The translations under genes were made by a program, and so were the position numbers. Below, one piece after another: positions 36,690 to 47,642 of a stretch of DNA of 64,000 bases. The stretch is taken from NCBI GenBank assembly GCA_029844215.1, contig CM056718.1, positions 81,952,764 through 82,016,763 on the forward strand. The letters are read 5' to 3'. The stretch is from Przewalskia tangutica (lineage: Eukaryota; Streptophyta; Magnoliopsida; Solanales; Solanaceae). The notes beneath the pieces are model-generated. The model saw nothing but the letters and a program-made list of their open reading frames with translations. It was not told where the DNA came from and searched no databases. How positions within the stretch are numbered: position 1 is the first letter of the stretch; every line of letters starts with the position of its first letter.

Positions 36690-38100
36690 ATCACGAACCA
36701 TGTCCTCCTCTCTAGCTGCACATCCGATAGGCTCCCATCGACCTACGACTAAGAGCATCCGCCACAACATCGCCTTCCCGTGGTATAGATATCAACATCG
36801 TAATCCTTAAGCAATTCTAACCACCGCCTCTCGCCGCAAGTTCAGCTCCTCCGGCCGAAGATATACCGAGGCTCTTGTGGTCTCAGATAAATATCCACGT
36901 GAACCCCATACAAATAGTGCCTCCAGATCTTCAAAGCGTGAATCACTACCGCTAACTCCAAATCACGGGTGGGTAGTTCCTCTCGTGTTTCTTCACCGCC
37001 TGATGCATATGCTATAACCCCGCCATGCCGCATCAATACACATCCCAACCCGATGCCCGACGATCACAATACACGACATAACCATCCGACCTCCGAAGAG
37101 TAAGAACGGGCGGCCGCCGCCTCTTTTCAAAGAATCGAAACCCCGCCACAAGCATCACCATCAAACTTGGCCGCTCGAGTCACCTAGTCAATGGTGCGTA
37201 GATAGAAGCAAACTTCTCCACGAACCGCCGATAATAACTCGCAAGGCCCGTAAAATCGCGAACCTCTGTCGAGTAGAGGTCTCGCCAAGTCTCGATCGCC
37301 GATTCGCCAGATCAACTCGAATGCCATCACCCACAATATGCCCAAGAAACGCCATCAAGTCAACCAAAACTCACATTTGGAAAACTTGGCGCATAAATCG
37401 CTGGTCCCGAGAATCACAAGATAGCCTCAAATGCTCCGCATGCCCCGCCCGAGCGAGAATAAACCAAGATATCATCAATGAACACTATCACAAACGTGTC
37501 CAAAAATGGTTTGAACACTCGGTTCATCAAATCCATGAATACCACGAGCATTGGTCAACCCAAAAGACATGACCGAACTCATAATGCCCGCATCGTCCGA
37601 ATGCACCCTAGGACATCCACCTCTCTCGACTCGCACTGATGATAGCCCGATCGCAGATCAATCTTGAGAAACATCTCGCACTCGCAATCGTCGAACAAAT
37701 CATCAATCCCGGGAGGGTATCTGTTTAATGGTCACCTTGTTCACCGCTCAGAATCAACACATGCGCAGCTGCCCCGCCCTTCTTCTTCACGAACAATACC
37801 GCGCTTCGTGGAGAAACACCGGGCCTAATGAAGCCCTTCTCTAGCAAATCCCTAAGCCGATCCTTCACTTCTCAACTCGGGCAGTGCCATTCTCAGTATG
37901 GCGGAATGGAAATAGGCCGAGTATCCGCAATATGTCAATACAAAACTCAATCTCCTCTCAGGAGGGATACCCGGGAGGTCATCTGGGAACACGTCTGGGA
38001 ACTCGCTGACTACGGGAACTGACTGAAAATGTGGTACCGCAGCCTCAGTATCAAACACTCGAACTAGATGGTAGATATACCCCTTATGCACCATATTCCT
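36690..38100 (-). pseudogene. pol: F unit 2 reverse transcriptase and RNase H
   Basis: FIDD of RT at 37471-37482. RNase H: MGCVLMRHGGVIAYAS, then [20 protein letters not shown] at 36842-37048, with the tether [11 protein letters not shown] encoded near 36790-36830. 5' RT motifs are legible near 37740-37860. Frames broken. Confidence 0.85.
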
Positions 38101-38660
38101 AGCCTTGAGGTAGTAAATAAACCTTCCCATTGGCTATACCGTGCTCCTCTCCCACTCAACAACCGCCTCGTGAAACCGAACCGCATTACTCTCTCTCAGC
38201 CTACATTGGCATAGCAAGAAGCTAGCCAATCCATCCCCATAATCACGCCGGTCAATCATCTCCAACTCTATCAAGTCGGCTAGGTCCGACGATCAGAATG
38301 GTCACAGACAAGCCCTATATACCCGCCGAGCTACCACCGAATCACCCATCGCGTAGCTACCTCGAAGCGGTCTATGGACTCGTGCTCTATCCCTATCCTA
38401 CTAGCAACAAGGGGAGATATATAGACAGAGTAGAACCCGGATCTATCAAGGCATAAACATCAAACCTGAACCGATAAGGTACCGTGGACGACATCGCGAG
38501 GCCTCCGATCCTCGCTTACCGGACAAAGCATAAATGCGTTCTCGAGGACCGCTAGAATCGACTCGAGCCACGACCGCCACCGCGACTGACCCATGAGCAC
38601 CCCGCTCCGGCGAGTAATCGTAGGAGATGATGAAGCCGCCACGTAACTCGGGCCGGGCCC
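38100..38660 (-). pseudogene. pol: F unit 2 aspartic protease
   Basis: The active-site loop DPGSTL is encoded at 38426-38443, preceded by DVYALI. Plant gypsy proteases often carry D-P/S-G-S/A-T here. The C-terminal landmark near 38210-38240 encodes LASCYAN. Confidence 0.75.
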
Positions 38661-39752
38661 TACCACCGCCACGCCTGGCCGGACAAGCCGCAAAGTGACC
38701 TGCCGCCACAATCAGAATAAGATCCATAAGTAGTACCACACTTCCCGTAATGGGATCTACCGACGGCCACATCGGGTGGTCCCGATCGCCGCACTCGCTA
38801 CTCGACGCTCAAGCCCCGGCCCGGTCCGCCTCGAAAACTCGCCGCAGGCCGAGGACGGTGCAGAGTGCTCGAGCCGCCGTGGTGCGACCTAGATCGCCGA
38901 GGCCGCCACCACGATAACCACCGTAAAAACCCTCCCGCCCCGCCTTCTTCGCCATGTCCGCCCACTCGCCGACCGCGCCTCGCATCCAAGGGCGTGAGCT
39001 CGCACGCGGTAATGTCCATACCCTACCGAGAGAAACCCCGCACATGACTCGCCATATAGTCATCTAGCCCGATGACATAGCGGTGTACCCTATCCTCCAT
39101 ATCCGCTACTAATGCCGGGACATATCGAGCCAATGAATCAAACTCGACATTGTACTCCCGACAAGGCCCTCTCTCGCCAGCAGAAAAATCTATCACCGCG
39201 CCTCCTCATCCGCGAGGCAAGAAGTGAGTGAGGAAAGCTCGAGAACTCGTCCCAAGTAGCCGGGACGCGGTTTCACCCGATAACTCCCATGAATCAACCA
39301 ATCGATCGCGGTATCACGCAAATTTATGGAACCAAAGATCACGGACTCGGTCTCCGACGCCCGATCACTCTCAAAATCCTTCAAGCCGACGGATGAACTC
39401 CTCGCGATCATCCTCCGCCGACCCATAAAACTCCGCGGCTACAACTCAAGAAATCTCGTAGCCTCAAACTATTCGCCTCGGTGTACCACGGGCGCGATCG
39501 AGCCGAGCTGAACCGAACCGCCAGATCCAATCTCTCTCTCAGACGGGCCACAACTTTAGCCAAAAGTCACATCTCTCACTCCTAACTCTCCGCCCCAGCC
39601 GTGGGACGAGGCGTGGTACTGTGGTATGTGCTGGGTCGGGCGCCATAGAACTCGCCGCTCGTATAGACGGGCTCGAGCCTCGTGACTGGGTGTCTCGCTA
39701 GCGCCTCCTGGCCGCTTTGCCTTCTCGGGCCCGGTTGCCTTACGCGAGGCAT
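38660..39752 (-). pseudogene. gag: F unit 2 gag
   Basis: Start at ATG complementary to 39750-39752. Capsid fragments include SETESVIFGSINLRDTAIDW (39193-39426). The zinc knuckle region near 38660-38720 encodes FDCGG then GHFAACP with a frame slip. Same organisation as unit 1. Confidence 0.75.
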
Positions 39753-39954
39753 AATCATACAGAAAGGAATACGTTAGAGGGTCCAACCTATAACACTTCT
39801 AAAGCACGATCTCGTAATGAGAAGAATGGAAACCAATCCTAAATATCCTATAGCCTCCTCGACATTATCGTGGTGCACAACACACCGATAATCAAGACTC
39901 TACTAGATACGGTTCAGAGACACTTTCCGAGGATTAATCGCTCGATACCACTTT

Positions 39955-42435
39955 TGTCACGACTGCCCGGTTCGCGGATCGTGCCTCACCGGCACCCAAG
40001 TAGTCATACATCGTAGTAATCAGAAATATAAAGCAAGACATGAAACAGCTTTATAAAATAAGACACGCTTTATGTGAGAAAACACGCTTTTCGGGCGTAT
40101 ATATATACAATCATGGTTTTTGCGCTACATCCGACAATCGCATAAACATGACTACAGCACTTAAGGAAATATACAACTATGGCGACAGTTCGCCATACCT
40201 CGATCGCATAAAAACTATCTACAACAGGAGATCATACCAAAAGTAGAGCCTCCTAAGAGACGGAGCTCCCGACACCAATGTAAAGATCCTAAGGATGCGG
40301 ATCTAGCACTGGCTGCCCTTACCGCGGCATGAACGCAGCCTCAAGGAGGTCAGCATAACAGTACTAAGTATGCGAAATCAGAAGTACTTAAATGAAAACA
40401 TATCATTTTTAAAACCAGTTTACAAATATGTATGAAACAACTAAGGAAACCGCATATAGTGCCACATCACAAACAAGAGCAACAATAGGTAATCAGAATG
40501 AGTCTTGTCTAGGCCGCGAATGATCGAAACAGGCCACTCGCCTCATCATCATTCTCGCAAGCCTAACTCGACTCCCGAGTCCGCATAGGCCACTCACACG
40601 GGCCCGCATGAGGTATAACCCCGCATCGAGGGTAGCTACTCCTGCATCGCCCCGACTCGCTGTCCGCATGGCCACACAGACCGCATGAGGCATAACCCCG
40701 CATACTAACCTGAAACTCTCGTAGCTCCGCATAGGCCCCCTGGACCCGCATGAGGTATTCTCGAATCATGGTCCTGCATCGCTCGAGTCTACCCCAGACG
40801 GAGGCGCCTTAACCCCAGATCATCTCAAGAGGTGAGTGATAGTATACTAACATAACAACTTATCTTTAAACAACATAAGCACAACAAGGATACTCACCTA
40901 TACAAACGTTACAAGATACTAACACACATAGCATCATATCATGTCTACTTATCAAACCATTTTATTATTCTTTTCACAATATGAGTCTGTTATAAACACA
41001 TAGGCAAACTTGTTTCTTTTATCAATCTTAAGTGGTTATACTTAACTTCCCATAAAGCTAGTATAACTCCTAAGCTTCTGTTTTAAAAACCAATTAGTTC
41101 TCTTCTGATAATATGATTCAGTAGTCTTTTGAAATGTTTTCGCTCTTTATTATTCAAAGCTTAAGCCGTGAGGCATTGCTGTAAGTATTATTCGTGCTTA
41201 AGTCAAAGACATTGCCGTAGTTATTATTCAGCTTAACACATGTACGCCTCACCGCACTATATATATATTGTAAAATATCATGCTTTAGGAAGAATCACAT
41301 ACCTTCTCAAATAAAACCACCGCCAAGTCAATATGTCGCGCGCAGAGAGTCAGCCTATAATAGTCACAGATATCTATCAAAGACTACTCTGAAGGTCATT
41401 CTAAACAGAGGGTTCACAATTCTACGGAAAGTCGGGCAGTACTTCCCTACCCGGTGAGCTATATAAGTTCATCGTGAAAACTCCCATGTAAGTACAGCTC
41501 AATTATTCTTCTTTAAACCCTTCATCGTGATAATAGTTCAATTCTATTCTGTGATATACTTCTAAGTATTTATACTTATCCTTATACTACAACAAGATAT
41601 ATTTTCTAATTCAAAAGAGGGTTAGGATTAGTTACCCTGGTAAGCCCAATAATATCCTAGAAAAGTCGCTACCGAGCAAGGTTTTGCTCTCGCAGTATGC
41701 TCCAAGAACCCTAGAAGTTCTTCACAACTTCTACTAAGTACTAAGGTATTTGGGCTAGGGTATTTTGGGCATTATAACGATACAAGAAGGTAACTTTTCT
41801 ACCAAGGGAGGGGGGGTAGATTTCGGCTAGGCTAGGGGGTAGGCTCTCGGCCACACCACACAAGGGGAGGGGAGGGGTGTTGGACGAAAATCTTAAGGGA
41901 GAGGAGAGGATTTTTAGACTTGGAAGATAACTTTGTGGATGAAAAACTCTTCATCTCTAAGGGGGTATTTATAGCTCAAGCCTTGGCCAACCAATGGCCA
42001 AGATGAAGACAAGTGCAAGGCAAGTGTAAGGCCAAGATCAAGCCAAGTGCACCCTAACCCCTACTCCACAAAACACTCCACAAAACACTCCACAAAACAC
42101 TCCACAAAACAAGGCCTAAGTAAGGAACCAATCGGCCAAGGCCAACATCCCTCTTGGACGCCCAATCGTCCAAAGCCATCCCACTTGCTTCCAATGTGAG
42201 GGTGACACATGTCACCCTCCCGTTGGTCCAAAATGTTTCGTCTCTCGGAAAAATCCGCAAAAATAAGAAATGGCATAGCCGGAATTTACTCTACGAAAGC
42301 TGTGGAAACGTTTCGTCGGAAAACGATTCTTCTAGTGAGTTGTGTACAAAAATGAAACGTCCAAGGCTTATCTTTAAGGCTAGACTTTCGTACGTATTCC
42401 CTTACGTACATACTCTGGAAATACGGGGTATAACA
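39955..42435 (-). repeat. F LTR (right, element 5' end), 2481 bp
   Basis: TGTCACGACTGC...GGGGTATAACA. About 75 bases longer than the other two, mainly from bases missing elsewhere in GC-rich motifs (for example CTCTGGAAATACGGGG here versus CTGAAATACGG) and one extra 12-bp U3 unit (42063-42110). Confidence 0.92.
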
Positions 42436-42440
42436 AAACT
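42436..42440. repeat. F target-site duplication (right), AAACT
   Basis: AAACT directly after TATAACA; identical to 25475-25479. Confidence 0.95.
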
Positions 42441-43891
42441 AGTCATGCTCAAAAGATAGGAAAAGTTCCACATACCTCTTCGGGTCAAACCACTTGTCAA
42501 GTACAAATTCCCGCCCGTAGTATGTCAACCTATAATATTCACAATACGTCCATTAAGGCCTTACTTCAAACGTAGAATATTATAAGTGTTAAGTCTCTAA
42601 ATTCTACGGAAAATCGGACAGCACCTCCTTTGTTTTTACAAACTTTGCCACCTTTTCCAAGGTCGAAATACAATAATCAAACAGCCCCAATTGGCTCACA
42701 ACAATATAGAAGGTAATCCAATGCCAATGAATAACCAAACAGCCCCAATTGGCTCACAATAATATAGAAGGTAATCCAATGCAAATGAATAACCAAACAG
42801 CCCCAATTGGCTCACAATAATATAGAAGGTAATCCAATGCAAACGAATAACCAAACAGCCCCAATTGGCTCACAATAAAATAACAATACCAATTCTTATT
42901 TAATTTCTATTTCAATCCAAATGGTTTAGTATAACATGATATCAAGCCGCAATCGATTACAACTACTACAATTCTCAAGTAGGTAAACATGCGACGATTC
43001 TAAATTAACGACCAAAATTGCATTTCAATTTCAAAAGGCTAATCATGTCATTTTCGGTTCTAGGCTTCTACAATCCATGTCACTTATCAAACTTCATAAC
43101 ACAAATCACATGATCACTTCTAACTTATAATAACGTGGAATCTTCAATTACAAAAGTAAAACGAAGATTATACCTCAATTAGCCCAATTATGATCCAAGA
43201 TCACAAGTCGCTCCTTAGCAACTTTAGCTCCTCCTTTCGACGTTCCAATCCACTCCAAGCAACCCTTAGAAGCTTAAGAATAACTCATCTTCAAGTTCCA
43301 ACTTCAAAGTTGAATAACCCTTTAGGTTTTCGCCTTGCGACTAATACGAAAACGCCTCTTTTCCGAAATCTTTCTTTTGAGAAAACCTTACAATACTCTT
43401 AGGAACCTTGGTTTAAAGTGGGGGAATTATTGGACAAGAATTGGAAATTTTCCTCTTGGAAACTTGTCAAAACCGTGAGCTTCCATAGTGAGCAAGACAA
43501 GATTTCAATTTTTTTTCTAAGTGTAGAGAATGACAAAGTCTTGCTACTAGTAAGCTTATATAACAAAATGGAAGGTCTAGATTAGTACATATGGATGGCT
43601 CGGATGTGTTTCATACGGATCTTGCCCAGTGGCCGCCTCGACTTTTAGTCAACAATGTCAAGCTAAGTCATTTGCAAGACTTGTCTTCCTAACAATGGTC
43701 AAATGACCCTTTTGTCCTTGATAAATTTCGTCCAAGACAACATAAGGGGGGTGACACGTGTCGCCCTCCCATTCGTCACAATATTTCGTTTTCCGACAAA
43801 TCCAAAATTCCGATAAATTTTACTGCCTCAAACCTTAACATTTGATTTCTTACGACGTTCTAAAAACATATCCCGAATTTCCGGTGTAACA
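42441..43891 (-). repeat. B 3' LTR, piece 3 of 3 (with U3)
   Basis: Collinear with 49267-50696. It carries the 58-bp array (42672-42877), the TATA box TTATATA (43556-43562, element strand TATATAA), the G-box GACACGTGTC (43753-43762) and the LTR terminus TGTAACA at 43885-43891. Confidence 0.92.
42672..42877. repeat. 58-bp minisatellite, ~3.6 copies, B LTR
   Basis: AAACAGCCCCAATTGGCTCA recurs at 42679, 42737, 42795 and 42853, an exact 58-base period. The sister LTR array is 49497-49710 with the third and fourth units altered. Confidence 0.93.
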
Positions 43892-44199
43892 TTCTTCCCC
43901 TTAGAAACATTCGCCCCCGAATGTTCTTTCGAGTCCAACTTAAAGATAGCGACATAGTCTCCTTACAACCCCTACATACCAATAATGCCACAGTGGCCAC
44001 TTACTAAAATGCCAACTCAACCCCATGTGTCAACGCTTGTTATCCGCATAAAGCTTCACGACTCTAAGCTTACAAATAATCTTTCCTGATAAGCTTCGCT
44101 TATCCACACTTGAATCAAGTCCGACCAAATAATCGAACCTCGCCCATGCCGAACCCACCAACCGACGATCTACACTTTCTTACATACAAGGCCTCATAC

Positions 44200-45480
44200 A
44201 GTGTCATCCGAATACTGGAAGGGTATATGTTATTGTACTCAACACAACAAGAGACAATTAACCCTCCCGGCTATTTCTGAAATCAAGAACACAGGCCCGC
44301 ATCCTATCCTCAGGTGCCTAGATAGTACGCTTTGCTCGTCCGCTTGGCCCGAGGGTGTAATGCAACACCGAGACTCACCTCGTGTCCCTAATCCTCCCAA
44401 AAACCTCCGTGGTTATCCAGAATCGAGCTCATCTGTCGGTCATCATAAACGTAGGAACCCCGTGCAGTCTCACAATCTCTCTGCTATACAAGCAAGCATA
44501 ATCCTCAGCCGAGTAAGGGGTCCCAAATCTGAAAGAACACTACTGGTTTCACCACCTAATTACTATGACCCCGTGGAGTCGCACTTCCTCCGAGTACGAT
44601 GCCACCAGAACAAGATCTATATTAATTACCTCTCATATCTAGGTTGGGATTTCAATCGCTCGCAATAGCCCACTGGCTTCGTGCTCAACCATGACTGCTA
44701 CTATCTCGGACACTAAGCAAGAACTCCGCTATGTCCCTTTTCCGGTCATCTTACCCATACATACATCTGAGGTCACGACACGACTTAGTCGGCCCCGAAC
44801 AATTAGAGCAATAAGCACCGCGTGCCTCTCCTAAAACATGCTGACTAGTACTGCAGTACCGGGTACACACAATCTATCCTCATCTCACAAAGACCCCATC
44901 CGTGCTACTCAACTGTGCTCTTCTCTCTGAGAGTCGATCTCGATACCAGATCATAATCGATCTCATACTGCCGCTCTTTACTTCCTCAACGATGGAAGAC
45001 TCGGCAACCTCTCGGATCTGAACTTCATTAACCTTGAAACCAATAATCGAACCCCAGGCTCTGTGAATCGAAGAATCTTACGGACTACATCCTATCTATT
45101 TGGCTGCCCATCTGGCAGACTACCCTTAGGTCCATCACAAAGAGTATATGTAATTGTCTTGACTTTCCCCGGATGGTATAGGATATCAATATCACAATCC
45201 TTGAGTAACTCTAACCACCATCGGTGTCGCAAATTCTACCGCCTCGACCGCAGATATACCGAGGCTTTGTGGTCTGCACAAGTATCCACATGAAGTCTGT
45301 ATATACGTCATGTCCCCAAATCTTCAAGGCATGATTTAACTGCCGCCAACTCTAAATCGTGAGTGGCGCAATTTCCTTTCCCGCTTCCCTAACTACCGGA
45401 AAACATAGGTTCTAATCCTTATCGGGTCATACAAGACACAACCTAGCCCAACACCCAACGTGTTATCATCAAACCTAACC
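44200..45480 (-). pseudogene. pol: B integrase and RNase H remnants
   Basis: Reading the minus strand, DNA near 44300-44370 gives GRAKRTI, parallel to the usual GQAERTI of the integrase catalytic-Glu region, so the Glu is replaced by Lys here. DNA near 45140-45290 gives ILYHPGKVKT, WWLELLKDCD and YICG..., the RNaseH-to-IN connection. Many stops in all frames. The sequence is otherwise clean, so these look like true decay. Confidence 0.65.
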
Positions 45481-46239
45481 TCTAGTCTTTCAGAGGAGTT
45501 AGAATCAGTAGTCGGGTCAACTTGTCTTCCAATAATCGAAAGTCTTTCTCATTCCCGCGAAATATTCTGTATCCTTAATCTCACTTATGGTTCCTGCTTT
45601 CCTTTTGTTGCAACCAAACTTGGTCACTAAACTTAGACTTAATTCCTTTGCTTGCCTCATGGCTAAAACTTCATCACAATCACAATTTAGGGGAGGTTTC
45701 CTTGATCTCGCCAAGTAGTAACCCGGTTTTCCTTTCCCGGTTGTAGAGCCTATAACTAGGTGTTACCACATTTTCTCGAAATTTTCTTACTTCCCATTAT
45801 TTACTAATGGTCTTTACACTAGTCCTGGGTAAACATATCTCGTAACCTATTTTTAACCATAGTCGTATTCTCCTTTATTATTCTCGTCATATCCTCGCCT
45901 AACAACATGGGTACATGCAACCCCATAATACGCAAATAAATCTTTTCGTGGGGAAGAGAACTTATCTCCTATCTTGAACTTTCTTCGAGTCACAACCCTA
46001 CTCATCGGGTCCACTTCATGTCCAAGAATTAGCTAATCATCACGCCCGCCTTTAAGTTCGTGTAGATTTTTCCAACCTACCAAAGATGCCTCGCCTTTCC
46101 GCAAAGACTGTGATTTATTTTTATTCTTGCCTTGTACATTTTCCCGAAATTATCCGAAGGTCGTGGCCCCGACCGCCACACCAAACCAACTCCAAGTACC
46201 TCCAAGGGCACTTAAAATAACTTCCTCCAAATTCAATTA

Positions 46240-46700
46240 TTACATACTTCTCACTAATTTACCCCAAGTAAACAAGTCACACAGACTTAAAAAGAAAACA
46301 ATGTCAAAGAAGGAAGGATAATTCATCGTTACCACCACTTCTCTTCCTTTCCACTGATAACCGCCACGGAACCGTACCGAATCAATCTCTCTTATGTAGT
46401 CCACGTTGGCATAACAAGAGGCCAACTAGCCCGAACTCATAATGACCTCAATGTTCGTCATAACTCTGGCTGGGTCCAACGACTTTATCGTTACCGTCAA
46501 TTATTATCTAACCGCCGCCTACCACCCAACACTCACGGTGTAGTCACCTCGAAAGGTCCTCATGGATTCAGTTCCATTTCCTTATTCTTGGTTGCTCTCT
46601 TCATCGGTCGCACTCTTCCCGCACTCCCAAACTTATTCTAGCGCACGACATAGCCTTCATAATCGCTTTCGCCTCAAATCTCTGAGTTACTAAATTAAAC
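46240..46700 (-). pseudogene. pol: B protease C-terminal remnant
   Basis: LASCYANVDYIREIDSVRF on the minus strand (46240-46425) matches the LASCYA landmark that ends plant gypsy protease. Upstream DNA (46430-46700) is collinear with the F protease but too decayed to show an active site. Confidence 0.55.
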
Positions 46701-47550
46701 AATACAAGGCCCATTCCGCTCACAACTGGTTCCGGTGGAACACGCCCACGAACCCGTAAAATGACTAACTAAACTTGGGCCTTGCACCTCGTGACTCGCC
46801 ACGTAGGGACTACTACTAACTGATCCCATTTCCTTTCAAGTTATGGGGTGACCCTAAATAGATCCCCAACCACTCGGCCGCATTTAACTCTTTTCCTAGG
46901 TCTGTTTTAACTTTTTCTACCCGGAAGGCCTTATATACCTAAGGTCTCTGGTTATCAACATTTTTAGGCTCGCAATTTCCATGCTCCAAGCCTATCTTAT
47001 CAGCCCCCCGTAACCGGGTACAAGAACTTCTCGTAATATCATAATCGTGTTGTCTTGACCACAACAACCATACTTTCTTCGTCCGGATCTCGCTCGCATA
47101 ATTCCTTTAAGCATACCACGTAGCTTAAGTTGCTAACATAGTCTTCCACTTAGTCTCTTAATTAACTTCTGGGTCCATTACCTTTTCCGATAACTCATCA
47201 TTTCCTAATTATCTCAAATTAGCACGTAAAACCTTGATGAGAATTCATTAAACTGCTTCATACCTTCCCTGATTTATTTAGTCTCTTCCAAATCTGGTAA
47301 TCTAAATCATTCTAGGCAACACGCGTCTGACCCTCATACATAAATTCGCATAGTTGTATGTCACAATACCAACTACAACCATTACCAACCTGGATACGCA
47401 ATCCACGTAATCCTTCCTGGGTCATCGCCGCTTTCTCGTGTCGCAAACAATCATAACTTGTTGTGAGAGACGACCTAACCATACAAATTTCTATCGCACG
47501 ATCTTAGAGTGAGAAGAATGGAAACTAATCCTAAATGTCCGCACTCCTCG

Positions 47551-47582
47551 ATTATAGATGTGGTGCACAACACACCGATAAT
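47551..47582 (-). promoter_or_regulatory. Leader hairpin with GTGCAC loop, B
   Basis: Complete form ATTATCGGTGTG / CACATCTATAAT on the element strand, palindrome at 47563-47568, about 45 bases past the PBS. Confidence 0.6.
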
Positions 47583-47627
47583 CAAGACTCTACTAGACAC
47601 GGTCAGAGACACTTTCCGAGACTAATC

Positions 47628-47639
47628 GCTTCGATACCA
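47628..47639 (-). other. B primer binding site
   Basis: Element-strand TGGTATCGAAGCG just inside the 5' LTR at 47643; a variant of the iMet-type PBS. Confidence 0.7.
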
Positions 47640-47642
47640 CTT

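Larger units (their letters stand above)
35103..39954 (-). mobile_element. F internal region 2, 4852 bp
   Basis: Collinear with internal region 1. The motif AACATTCGTCCCGAATGTT is intact at about 35117-35135. The PBS complement (ATCGCTCGATACCA) is at 39937-39950, and LTR 3 starts at 39955. Confidence 0.88.
25480..42435 (-). mobile_element. Element F: three-LTR autonomous-type chromovirus (Del/Tekay-like)
   Basis: LTR (25480-27886), internal (27887-32698), LTR (32699-35102), internal (35103-39954), LTR (39955-42435), flanked once by AAACT. Each 4.8 kb internal region reads gag-PR-RT-RNaseH-IN-chromodomain on the minus strand. It is the only family here with a legible full pol, so it is the likely enzyme source for A, C, E and G. 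Reading frames are broken often, but mostly by small dropouts typical of this assembly. Confidence 0.9.
43892..47642 (-). mobile_element. B internal region, 3751 bp, decayed gag-pol
   Basis: The PPT side begins TTCTTCCCC with the AACATTCG-type motif (about 43905-43925). RNaseH/IN similarity lies at 44200-45480 and protease-end similarity at 46240-46700. The parts 45480-46240 and 46750-47450 show no protein I can identify and probably hold decayed RT and gag. Leader hairpin and PBS are at the right end. Confidence 0.75.

Noticed and set aside
45480..46240. Possible separate gene between the B IN/RH and protease remnants
   Set aside because: No frame over about 65 codons and no recognisable domain; position fits decayed RT.
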